From NCBI GenBank assembly GCA_947463285.1, contig CANHTV010000176.1, positions 1-7,414 of the forward strand: DNA of 7,414 bases, read 5' to 3'. Of this stretch, positions 1 to 6,138 are shown one piece after another. Within the stretch, counting starts at the first letter, position 1. Every line of letters starts with the position of its first letter. A model generated the notes under the pieces. That model was given only the letters and a program-made list of their open reading frames with translations. It did no database searches and was not told where the DNA came from. This DNA is from Verrucomicrobiaceae bacterium. GTDB lineage: Bacteria > Verrucomicrobiota > Verrucomicrobiia > Verrucomicrobiales > Verrucomicrobiaceae. The translations under genes and the position numbers were made by a program.

Positions 1-490
1 CGCCAAAGCCCATGATCGCCATTCCTGTCGCCATGCCGGGGCGGTCTGGGAACCACTTCATCAGTGTCGAAACCGGAGCGATGTAGCCTAGGCCGAGACC
101 GATGCCGCCGATCAGGCCGTAACCGGCATGCAGCAGCCAGAGTTGATGAAATTTAACCGAGAACGCGGCCAGGACGAGTCCGGTGCAAAAGCAGGCCATG
201 CTGGCGATCATGGTTTTTCGTGGGCCGCTGCGTTCCACCCATTTGCCGAAAATGGCGGCTGAGATCCCTAGTAAAGCTAGGGCTATGGAATAAGCCACGC
301 CGACATCAGCCTCGGACCAATCCCCAGCTGCGGGAGTTGTCACGCCAAGAATCTTCGCGAGCGGTTTTTTGAAAACACTGAAGCCATAGACCTGGCCGAT
401 ACACATGTGAACGGCTATCGCGGCAGGAGGGACAAGCCAACGATTGAATCCAGGCTTGGCGACTGTGGCTTCTCGGGAAAGGAATGACAT
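1..490 (-). CDS. MFS transporter, OFA (oxalate/formate antiporter)-like, N-terminal part
   Basis: The 163 N-terminal codons of a major facilitator superfamily carrier; the gene continues beyond the left edge. It starts at an ATG at 490 and stays open to base 1. Hydrophobic stretches lie at about residues 18-40, 65-82, 96-112 and 117-142, matching the first four transmembrane helices. The segment around residues 28-44 (HMCIGQVYGFSVFKKPL) and the glycine-rich helix at 127-140 followed by MKWFPDRPGMATG (144-156) are typical of the OFA subfamily. The loop KWVERSGPRK (83-92) occupies the place of the conserved MFS loop 2-3 motif. Family members exchange small carboxylates across the inner membrane; the substrate here cannot be told. 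No strong Shine-Dalgarno precedes the ATG (TTTCTTTCTTC). It lies 69 bases downstream of the glycosyltransferase gene on the same strand, so co-transcription is possible, though a small hairpin lies between. Confidence 0.85.
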   Translation of the reverse strand, partial: MSFLSREATVAKPGFNRWLVPPAAIAVHMCIGQVYGFSVFKKPLAKILGVTTPAAGDWSEADVGVAYSIALALLGISAAIFGKWVERSGPRKTMIASMACFCTGLVLAAFSVKFHQLWLLHAGYGLIGGIGLGLGYIAPVSTLMKWFPDRPGMATGMAIMGFG

Positions 491-508
491 GATGAAGAAA
501 GAAAAGTT

Positions 509-527
509 GTAGAGGAAAACCCTCTGC
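509..527 (-). terminator. Possible weak terminator or leader hairpin
   Basis: In minus-strand RNA the arms GCAGAGG and CCUCUAC form a 7-pair stem (one G-U) around the loop GUUUU, followed by the pyrimidine-rich AACUUUUCUUUC. It sits 19 bases before the MFS start and about 30 bases after the glycosyltransferase stop. It could end the glycosyltransferase transcript weakly or be a leader structure of the transporter. The stem is short and the U-run is interrupted, so the call is tentative. Confidence 0.3.
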
Positions 528-554
528 CTTAGCAAAGCTTTCTTTTTTTGCTGC

Positions 555-568
555 CAGGATTAATCCTG
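555..568. repeat. Perfect 14-base palindrome across a stop codon
   Basis: CAGGATTAATCCTG equals its own reverse complement. It covers the last codons and the TAA stop (560-562) of the glycosyltransferase gene. It may be chance, a binding site for a dimeric protein, or part of the transcript's 3' structure. There is no loop, so it is a poor RNA hairpin on its own. Confidence 0.5.
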
Positions 569-1507
569 CGTGGATCTTGGATAAAGCGGCAGGTCTGGAA
601 ATAAAACAGTCTGCGAATTCATGACGTAGGTCTCGACAGCGGCACGTTCTTTCATCCAGTTAGCCAGGCTTTTGACATAGATCGGAACGGTGTTTGGACT
701 GATGCGCTCATCCGTAAATGCCATAATGTTGGTTTTGTATTTACCGCCTTTGTCTGGCACTATTTCGGGGAGCTTGTACATCTTGCGGCGCTCTTCATAA
801 GAATCTTCATGCCAAAAGTGCTCATTGTTTTGCATGTCCATGCCGCAAAGAACGATTTTTTGATAACCCATTTGGTAGGCCCATGACATGAGTAAGCCAA
901 CGGTGGATCGCCATTTCGGAACGAGGGGGGCGATTACGCCATGCTTCAGCAGACCAAGAGTCTCGGTATGGCGAAAGAGTTTTTCAGGCTTGATTGCGCA
1001 GCGTGAAGAGATGGGGTATTCCCTAACATAAAAGAGTTCATGGGACTTTAAAAAGTCCAGTTCAGGCAGTTCTCCCAGTAGCAACTTGCCTTCCGCAAAA
1101 TAGTCACCTCGAATCAAAAAAGGAACCCTGCTGTAGGCTTCGCTTCGTGTGGTTATAAGATGCAGCAAGGCTTTGCATTTGACGAACTGGACGAAATAGT
1201 ATGTGGGAATGAAATCGTGCGCCATCCAGCGGTTAAATCCAACGGAGTCACATTGAGCGATGTGTTCCCATTCGTTTGGTTTGATTAAATTGATGCTAGG
1301 ACCTGATCCTAAAATGAAGAGTGTGTCGGACTTTTTATGCTTGAGGATTGTTTCGTTTAGCTCTATGCCATGCCACTTAGAATACTTTTCCGCCATGTCC
1401 GACCCGCCATTTGCGATGGAGATCGTGTAATTGAATCCTTGCTGATCCCTAAAGCGTCTTTTCCAGCGGAACAGCCTTTGAATTAAAGTTAAAAAGCGTG
1501 ATAGCAT
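560..1507 (-). CDS. Putative sialyltransferase-like (GT42/CstII-type) glycosyltransferase
   Basis: A 315-residue cytoplasmic or membrane-associated protein. The N-terminus (residues 1-22) is a basic, amphipathic segment (RFLTLIQRLFRWKRRFR) that could dock on the membrane; there is no signal peptide. LFILGSGPSI (63-72) is a Rossmann-like nucleotide-binding loop, as in the GNGPS motif of CstII. It is followed by SVGFNRW (88-94) and FIPTYYFVQF (99-108). A second conserved block, STVGLLMSWAYQMGYQKIVLCGMD (201-224), then NNEHFWHED (227-235), matches the GT42 pattern of a helix ending in GYxxIxLxGxD. This order of blocks is seen in CstII-like sialyltransferases and in DUF115-like proteins of surface-polysaccharide clusters. 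The assignment is by eye; donor and acceptor are unknown. The ATG is preceded by AAGGGG 11 bases upstream, which supports this start. Sampled 60-base lines run 37-47% GC against about 57% in uvrA, as often seen for transferred surface-glycan genes. Confidence 0.75.
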   Translation of the reverse strand: MLSRFLTLIQRLFRWKRRFRDQQGFNYTISIANGGSDMAEKYSKWHGIELNETILKHKKSDTLFILGSGPSINLIKPNEWEHIAQCDSVGFNRWMAHDFIPTYYFVQFVKCKALLHLITTRSEAYSRVPFLIRGDYFAEGKLLLGELPELDFLKSHELFYVREYPISSRCAIKPEKLFRHTETLGLLKHGVIAPLVPKWRSTVGLLMSWAYQMGYQKIVLCGMDMQNNEHFWHEDSYEERRKMYKLPEIVPDKGGKYKTNIMAFTDERISPNTVPIYVKSLANWMKERAAVETYVMNSQTVLFPDLPLYPRSTQD

Positions 1508-1651
1508 GAGTTACAAGACCCCTTGGACTGCAATTGTGAACAAGTCAACTTCGGGGGGCTTGTAGGCTCTTTGTTTCACACTGGGTGGCGGACGAAGTCA
1601 TGCGCCAAAAACGAAGCGGCTTTTTATTGCTCACCCCTTTAGGTTTTACCC
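1508..1651. promoter_or_regulatory. Divergent intergenic region, glycosyltransferase / LysM hydrolase
   Basis: The 144 bases between two divergent start codons must hold signals for both genes. Readable elements are AAGGGG (minus strand, 1519-1524), the likely ribosome binding site of the glycosyltransferase, and AGGT (plus strand, 1641-1644), a weak site 7 bases before the LysM gene start. TTGACT on the minus strand (about 1542-1547) resembles a -35 box but no good -10 follows at 16-18 bases, so I do not call a promoter position. Confidence 0.4.
1512..1564 (-). promoter_or_regulatory. Leader inverted repeat covering the ribosome binding site
   Basis: TACAAGACCCC (1512-1522) and GGGGGCTTGTA (1554-1564) are complementary at 10 of 11 positions with a 31-base loop. 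In minus-strand RNA the 3' arm includes the GGGG of the glycosyltransferase Shine-Dalgarno, so folding would hide the ribosome binding site. Whether it folds, or lies within the transcript at all, depends on the unmapped start site. Confidence 0.35.
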
Positions 1652-2299
1652 ATGTCTCTATACACAGTCCAGCCGGGAGATAACGCCAGCAAAATCGCCC
1701 AGAAATTTGGCATGAGACTGGGGCAGTTTCAGAAGATCAATCCTGAACTCGTCGAGTGGGGCTCAGGGAAATGGAAGGTGCTCTTTCCTGGGCAGATCGT
1801 GAATGTCAAAGGCGCGGTGACTGGATTGCCCGCAGATGCGCCAAGTAATAGCCCGGCCAGTTTTTCAGCACCACCGCCATGGATGCAAATCGCCATTATG
1901 GAGCAGGGCGTGCAGGAATGGGCGCAGGGGGACAATCCCCGAATCCTCGAATATCTGAAGAGTTGCGGCATCAGCGGCAGCCTGCTGAAGGATGAAACAG
2001 CCTGGTGTGCCGCCTTTGTAAACTGGTGCATCAAGCGCTCCGGCTATCAGTCTCAGGGCAGTGCCAAAGTTTCTAATTGGTGGGGTTGGGGCCGCCCGGT
2101 AGCAGCTACCTACGGTGCTATTTGCATCACTCAGCCACTCACTGCAGATCAGGCTAACAGCGGCCACATCGGTTTCCTTCATGCGATGGATGCCGCCAAT
2201 GTCTGGCTGCTCAGCGGCAACTCAAAGAACCAAGTGCGCATCGCCGCCTATCCAAAAAACAAGCTGATCCACAACGCGCCCTATCGCTGGCCATTTTAA
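1652..2299 (+). CDS. LysM plus TIGR02594/CHAP-like cell-wall hydrolase
   Basis: A 215-residue two-domain protein expected to bind and cut peptidoglycan. Residues 3-53 form a LysM domain (YTVQPGDNASKIAQKFG at the start, FPGQIVNV at the end). A linker rich in Ala, Pro and Ser (about 55-75) leads to a C-terminal domain of the TIGR02594 family, an NlpC/P60 or CHAP-like cysteine peptidase/amidase fold. Its hallmarks are WMQIAIMEQGVQEWAQGDNPRILEYL (77-102), ETAWCAAFVNWCIKRSG with the likely catalytic Cys119 (115-131), SGHIGFLHA with the likely catalytic His172 (170-178), LSGNSKNQV with Asn190, and the terminal YRWP (211-214). All motifs are intact and the length is usual. There is no signal peptide or membrane segment, so export would need a holin, a secretion system or lysis; no such gene is in view. 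The gene ends by overlapping the uvrA stop by 4 bases. Substrate specificity is inferred from family only. Confidence 0.9.
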   Translation: MSLYTVQPGDNASKIAQKFGMRLGQFQKINPELVEWGSGKWKVLFPGQIVNVKGAVTGLPADAPSNSPASFSAPPPWMQIAIMEQGVQEWAQGDNPRILEYLKSCGISGSLLKDETAWCAAFVNWCIKRSGYQSQGSAKVSNWWGWGRPVAATYGAICITQPLTADQANSGHIGFLHAMDAANVWLLSGNSKNQVRIAAYPKNKLIHNAPYRWPF

Positions 2300-5217
2300 G
2301 CTTTCAAAAAGCGGCCGGTAAGACTTTCTGCCACTCGCATCAAGTCTTCCGGCGTGCCGGTGGCGACGATGTGACCGCCTTCATTGCCGCCGTTGGGGCC
2401 GAGGTCGATGATCCAGTCGGCACAGCGGATGACGTCGAGATGATGCTCGATGACGATGAGCGTATTCCCTGCATCGCGGAGGCGGAAGAGCACGCCAAGC
2501 AAGGTCTGGATGTCGGCAAAGTGCAGGCCGGTCGTCGGCTCATCGAGCACGTAAAGCGTACTGCCTGTGGTGCGGCGTGCGAGTTCGGCGGAGAGCTTGA
2601 TGCGCTGGGCTTCGCCCCCGGAAAGCGTGTTCCCTGCCTGACCGAGCCGGATGTAGCCGAGGCCGCATTCTTCCAGTGTGGTGATCTTGGTGGCGATGGC
2701 ACTGGCTTTGCCAAAAAATCGCGCGGCCTCGCTGACGGTCATCTCCAATACTTCGGCGATGTTACAGCCCTTAAAGGTGATCTCCAGCGTCTCGGCGTTG
2801 TAGCGTTTCCCATGGCATTGGTCGCAGGTGACATAGACATCGGCCAGGAAGTGCATGTCGATTTTGATCTGGCCATCGCCCTGACATTTCTCACAGCGTC
2901 CACCGGGTGTGTTGAAGCTGAAACGACCTGAGTCGTAGCCCCGCACACGCGCAAGAGGAAGCTGGGCAAACAACTCGCGGATAGCCGTGAAGGCTCCGGT
3001 GTAGGTCGCCGGATTACTGCGCGGGCTGCGGCCAATGGGTGATTGATCAATGACGACAACTTTATCAAAGAGGTCGAGCCCCGTGATGCGCTCGTGTTTG
3101 CCGGGCTCGTCCTTGGAATTGTAAAAATGCCGCTGCAGGGCGCGCATGAGCACTTTGTTCACCAAGGTGGATTTGCCACTGCCAGAAGGTCCGGTAACAC
3201 AGGTGAAACAGCCGACAGGAAAGCTGGCGGTGACGGAGCGAAGGTTGTGCTCTGTGGCTTTGTGGATGGTGAGAGAGTTCTCCGCCGAGCCAAAGAGGCT
3301 GCTTTGAGGAGAAACTCGCCCAGACGGTGCTTTGATCTTCTTCGCAGCGCTAAGGTAAGCCCCGGTGAGGCTTTCCTTCTGCCCCATGACTTCTTGAGGT
3401 GTGCCTTGAGCCGTGATTTTGCCACCATGCACGCCAGCGGCTGGGCCGAGTTCGATGACATGATCAGCGGCGCGCATCATGGCTTCATCATGCTCGACGA
3501 CGAGCACGGTATTCCCGAGATCGCGCAGGCGGAGCAGTGAGCGGATGAGTCGCTGGGTGTCAGAGGGGTGCAGGCCGATGCTTGGCTCATCGAGCACATA
3601 AAGTGCGCCAGACAAACCCGCGCCGATCTGTGTGGCCAGGCGGATGCGCTGCATCTCACCGCCGGAAAGAGTGCCGCTTTCGCGATTCAGTCCAAGATAG
3701 CCGAGCCCGACTTGCTCCAAGAATTCCAGCCGCTTCACGATCTCCTTTTGCAGCTCTCCGACATAGGCCCGCTGAAGCTCGGTGACTTCGAGCGCCTGCA
3801 TCCATGACAAAGCGGTGCGGATGGCGAGGGAGCTGTAGTCGTAAATGGAGAGACTGTTCTTTGTTGCTGGTTCTTGGTTCTTGGTTGCTGACAACGAAGA
3901 ACCAGGAACGACGAACAAAGAACTTAACTTCACCGCCAACGACTCCTTCCGCAGCCTCCGCCCTTCACAGGCCGGGCACGGCAGTGGATTCATGAAGCGG
4001 GTGATCTGGGTGCGCAGGGCTTCGCTCTCGGCGTTTTCGTGGAGACGCTTCGCTTCATTCAAGAGGCCTTCGTAGGGATTGGCGAGGCTGCGTTTGTTCG
4101 CGCTGGTGGCCCAGCCGGTGGCGATGGCTTCTTTGCCGCTGCCGTGAAAGAGAGCATCTTTGAAAGGCTTTGGCAGCGATTTGAACGGAGCCTCCATCGA
4201 GACGCCGAAATGCTTCGCCAGGGCTTCGATGCTAAGTTGTTGGATCAGCTTCAGCTTCGGATTCCGTGCCCACCAGCTCTTCACCGCGCCTTCTTTGAGC
4301 GAAAGCTCCACATCGGGCACGATCAATCCTGGATCGGGTGCCATGCGCGAGCCGACACCTTCACAGGTCGGGCAGGCGCCGACGTTCGTGTTGAAGGAGA
4401 AATGCTGGGGCGTTAGCTTCTCCATGAGGTAGCCCGTGCGAGGGTTGGCATACGATGTGGTGAAGGTCATCACTTCCTCCGCGCCATCGCTGCCGACGAG
4501 GAACTGCACTTCACGTTCATTCCATTTCAGAGCGGCCTCGATGCTCTCCATGAGACGCTGGCGGACGCCTTCGCGGATGACGACACGATCCACCACGACC
4601 TCAATTCGATGCTCCATGCCCCGCTCCACTTTGAGAGTCTCATCCAGCTCCACGATTTCGCCATCCAGCCGGATGCGGACGAAGCCCTGCCGCCGCAGTT
4701 TTTCAAAAGTGGTCTTCAGTGTGTCTGATTCCTGAGGCTGAAGCGGGGCCAGCACCATGCAGCGCGTGCCTTCCTTCAGGTCCAAGACTCGCGCGCCGAT
4801 CTCAGCGGGCGTATTTTTGACCAGGAGCTCGCCGGTTTCAGGATCATGCGGCTGACCGGCCACGGCGTAGAGCACGCGCAGGTAATCGTAGATCTCCGTG
4901 ACCGTGGCGATGGTGCTGCGCGGGTTAGGCGTGCTGTGGACTTGCTCGATGGCGACGGCGGGAGAAAGCCCCTCGATGAAGTCCACATCTGGTTTCTCAA
5001 GCTGATCGAGAAACTGCCGCGCATAGGCCGAAAGGCTCTGCACATAGCGTCGCTGGCCCTCGGCATAGAGCGTGTCAAAGGCGAGCGATGACTTCCCACT
5101 GCCGCTGACTCCCGTGAGCACAACTAGACGATGACGCGGGATGTCCACGTCCACGTTTTTGAGATTGTGCTGCCGCGCGCCACGCACGCGGATGAAGTCC
5201 TGAGGCATAGTTGTCAT
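2296..5217 (-). CDS. uvrA: UvrA, excinuclease ABC subunit A
   Basis: The damage-sensing ATPase of nucleotide excision repair, which dimerises, scans DNA and loads UvrB. Counting from the ATG at 5217 (973 residues), the order is: RVRGARQHNLKNV (11-23); Walker A GVSGSGKSS (36-44); UvrB-binding region (about 115-240); Cys pair CPTC (282-285); insertion domain; Cys pair CPAC (414-417); signature LSGGEMQR (517-524); Walker B LYVLDEPSIGLH (539-550); second Walker A GPSGSGKST (676-684); second zinc site CEKC/CDQC (775-778, 798-801); signature LSGGEAQR (865-872); Walker B LYVLDEPTTGLH (888-899). Everything needed for activity is present. The zinc pair some homologues have in the UvrB-binding region is absent (PHDPETG). 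A GTG at 5259 would add 14 residues with no family counterpart; ATG 5208 is another option. No Shine-Dalgarno is evident. An in-frame palindrome adds about 22 residues (432-453). No LexA-type operator was recognised. Confidence 0.98.
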   Translation of the reverse strand: MTTMPQDFIRVRGARQHNLKNVDVDIPRHRLVVLTGVSGSGKSSLAFDTLYAEGQRRYVQSLSAYARQFLDQLEKPDVDFIEGLSPAVAIEQVHSTPNPRSTIATVTEIYDYLRVLYAVAGQPHDPETGELLVKNTPAEIGARVLDLKEGTRCMVLAPLQPQESDTLKTTFEKLRRQGFVRIRLDGEIVELDETLKVERGMEHRIEVVVDRVVIREGVRQRLMESIEAALKWNEREVQFLVGSDGAEEVMTFTTSYANPRTGYLMEKLTPQHFSFNTNVGACPTCEGVGSRMAPDPGLIVPDVELSLKEGAVKSWWARNPKLKLIQQLSIEALAKHFGVSMEAPFKSLPKPFKDALFHGSGKEAIATGWATSANKRSLANPYEGLLNEAKRLHENAESEALRTQITRFMNPLPCPACEGRRLRKESLAVKLSSLFVVPGSSLSATKNQEPATKNSLSIYDYSSLAIRTALSWMQALEVTELQRAYVGELQKEIVKRLEFLEQVGLGYLGLNRESGTLSGGEMQRIRLATQIGAGLSGALYVLDEPSIGLHPSDTQRLIRSLLRLRDLGNTVLVVEHDEAMMRAADHVIELGPAAGVHGGKITAQGTPQEVMGQKESLTGAYLSAAKKIKAPSGRVSPQSSLFGSAENSLTIHKATEHNLRSVTASFPVGCFTCVTGPSGSGKSTLVNKVLMRALQRHFYNSKDEPGKHERITGLDLFDKVVVIDQSPIGRSPRSNPATYTGAFTAIRELFAQLPLARVRGYDSGRFSFNTPGGRCEKCQGDGQIKIDMHFLADVYVTCDQCHGKRYNAETLEITFKGCNIAEVLEMTVSEAARFFGKASAIATKITTLEECGLGYIRLGQAGNTLSGGEAQRIKLSAELARRTTGSTLYVLDEPTTGLHFADIQTLLGVLFRLRDAGNTLIVIEHHLDVIRCADWIIDLGPNGGNEGGHIVATGTPEDLMRVAESLTGRFLKA
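3857..3922. repeat. 66-base in-frame palindromic repeat element inside uvrA
   Basis: Two 31-base arms (3857-3887 and 3892-3922) are complementary at 26 positions plus one G-T wobble, around the loop CTGA. Both arms are built from a degenerate 7-base unit: TTCTTTG, TTGCTGG, TTCTTGG, TTCTTGG on the left; AAGAACC, AGGAACG, ACGAACA, AAGAACT on the right. The element length is a multiple of three. In uvrA it encodes a low-complexity stretch (SLFVVPGSSL then SATKNQEPATKN) with a 7-residue echo, ATKNQEP/ATKN, expected from a 7-base period. Removing it restores the usual run from LRKESLAVKL into SIYDYSSLAIRTA. Three of the four non-wobble mismatches, at arm positions 10, 11 and 13, cluster in the outer stem; the fourth is at 27. 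I see no target-site duplication and no second copy in this window. Confidence 0.85.
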
Positions 5218-5301
5218 CAAGACGCGGCAGCGTGCTGGTGCAAGCCGGAAAGCATTCACATCTAGAGCATCGCAAGTTCAACCGCATGCGTAAAAGCACG
5301 C
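5218..5301. promoter_or_regulatory. Divergent intergenic region, uvrA / SDR
   Basis: Only 84 bases separate the chosen uvrA start from the SDR start, so the two promoters must be close or overlap. On the minus strand TTGAAC (5276-5281) is a fair -35 box, but the hexamer 17 bases on (TGAATG, 5253-5258) is a poor -10. No GAAC-N4-GTTC style SOS operator and no clear ribosome binding site for either gene could be seen. Confidence 0.35.
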
Positions 5302-6138
5302 ATGTCAGACACACCTCGCACTTGGTTTATCACAGGCTGCTCCAGCGGCTTTGGTCGCAGCATCGCTGAGGCTGCCCTCATCGCAGGAGATCAGGTAATC
5401 GCCACGGCTCGCAATATCGCGGATTTGGAGATGCTGGAGCATGTCGGTGCGGGGCGTTGCCATGCGTTGGTGCTTGATGTGACTGACGCGGCGCAGGTGC
5501 AAAAAGTGATTCAGGCGGCTGTGCAGATCACAGGCAGGCTGGATGTCATCGTCAACAATGCTGGTTATGGCTTGATCGGGGCCATCGAAGAATGTGGAGA
5601 TGAGCAAATACGCCGAAATTTCGAAACTAACTTCTTTGGCGCACTCCAAGTGATTCGTAGTGCCCTGCCCATTCTCAGATCACAAAAATCAGGACATATC
5701 ATCAATATCAGCGCCGCTGCTGCGATCTCCAATTACCCTGGATTTGGCATCTATGGCGCTGCCAAGGCTGCGTTGGAGGCCATGAGTGAAAGTCTGCGCA
5801 TGGAGGTGCTGACTCACGGCATCAAAGTCACCTTGGTGCAGCCCGGTCCTTTTCGCACCAGCTTCATCGCTAAGGGCATCGACCATGCTAAGCCGATGCC
5901 GGAGTATGCAGGCAGTTCGGGCAAATTCGCCGCGTTTCTCAAACAGATGGATGGCAAACAACCCGGAGATCCAGATCGGGCTGCGGCATTGATCATCAAA
6001 ATGGTTCGGGAAGAAAAGTCGCCGCAACGCTTTCCGTTAGGCAAATACGTCGTGAAAAAAATCCGTGATACTGCCAATAATCGCATCCGAGAACTTGAAG
6101 CCTGGGAGCAGGCAGCGGCTGAAACTGATGGTGTTTAG
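5302..6138 (+). CDS. Short-chain dehydrogenase/reductase (classical SDR)
   Basis: A 278-residue cytosolic NAD(P)-dependent oxidoreductase with a Rossmann fold. The cofactor loop TGCSSGFG is at 11-18, the acidic-residue/cofactor turn LDVTD at 58-62, NNAG at 85-88, the structural Asn at 110, and the catalytic pair YGAAK (Tyr151, Lys155). PGPFRTSF (181-188) is the usual post-active-site loop. ATAR (34-37), with Arg after strand 2, hints at NADPH. The position 13 residues before Tyr151, where the catalytic serine normally sits, is Ala138; a serine is present one residue earlier (NISAAAA). Length and fold are normal for the family and similar proteins are often annotated simply as oxidoreductase; the substrate is unknown. 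The ATG at 5302 places the Rossmann motif at the right distance from the N-terminus. No clear Shine-Dalgarno precedes it. It is divergent from uvrA and its TAG overlaps the stop of the convergent aminotransferase gene. Confidence 0.93.
   Translation: MSDTPRTWFITGCSSGFGRSIAEAALIAGDQVIATARNIADLEMLEHVGAGRCHALVLDVTDAAQVQKVIQAAVQITGRLDVIVNNAGYGLIGAIEECGDEQIRRNFETNFFGALQVIRSALPILRSQKSGHIINISAAAAISNYPGFGIYGAAKAALEAMSESLRMEVLTHGIKVTLVQPGPFRTSFIAKGIDHAKPMPEYAGSSGKFAAFLKQMDGKQPGDPDRAAALIIKMVREEKSPQRFPLGKYVVKKIRDTANNRIRELEAWEQAAAETDGV

Noticed and set aside
1542..1547. TTGACT as a -35 promoter box for the glycosyltransferase
   Set aside because: No acceptable -10 hexamer lies 16-18 bases downstream.
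1652..2299. Prophage remnant suggested by the endolysin-like gene
   Set aside because: No integrase, structural, holin or attachment sequence is present; the flanking genes are ordinary chromosomal ones.
2371..2931. Long plus-strand open frame (186 codons) opposite uvrA, with several others up to 5123
   Set aside because: They lie antisense to a complete, motif-perfect UvrA, show no recognisable domain and are explained by GC-biased codon use of the real gene.
3857..3922. CRISPR repeat or intrinsic terminator interpretation of the palindrome
   Set aside because: There is one copy only with no spacers, and it lies in frame within an intact coding region without a T-tract, so neither reading fits.
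3804..3995. Plus-strand frame containing LLTTKNQERRTKN
   Set aside because: The peptide is simply the antisense reading of the heptamer palindrome; such frames are by-products of the repeat.
5218..5259. Upstream GTG start giving UvrA 14 more residues
   Set aside because: The added residues have no counterpart in the family, whose members start a few residues before the I-R-G-A-R block; no ribosome binding site supports the GTG.
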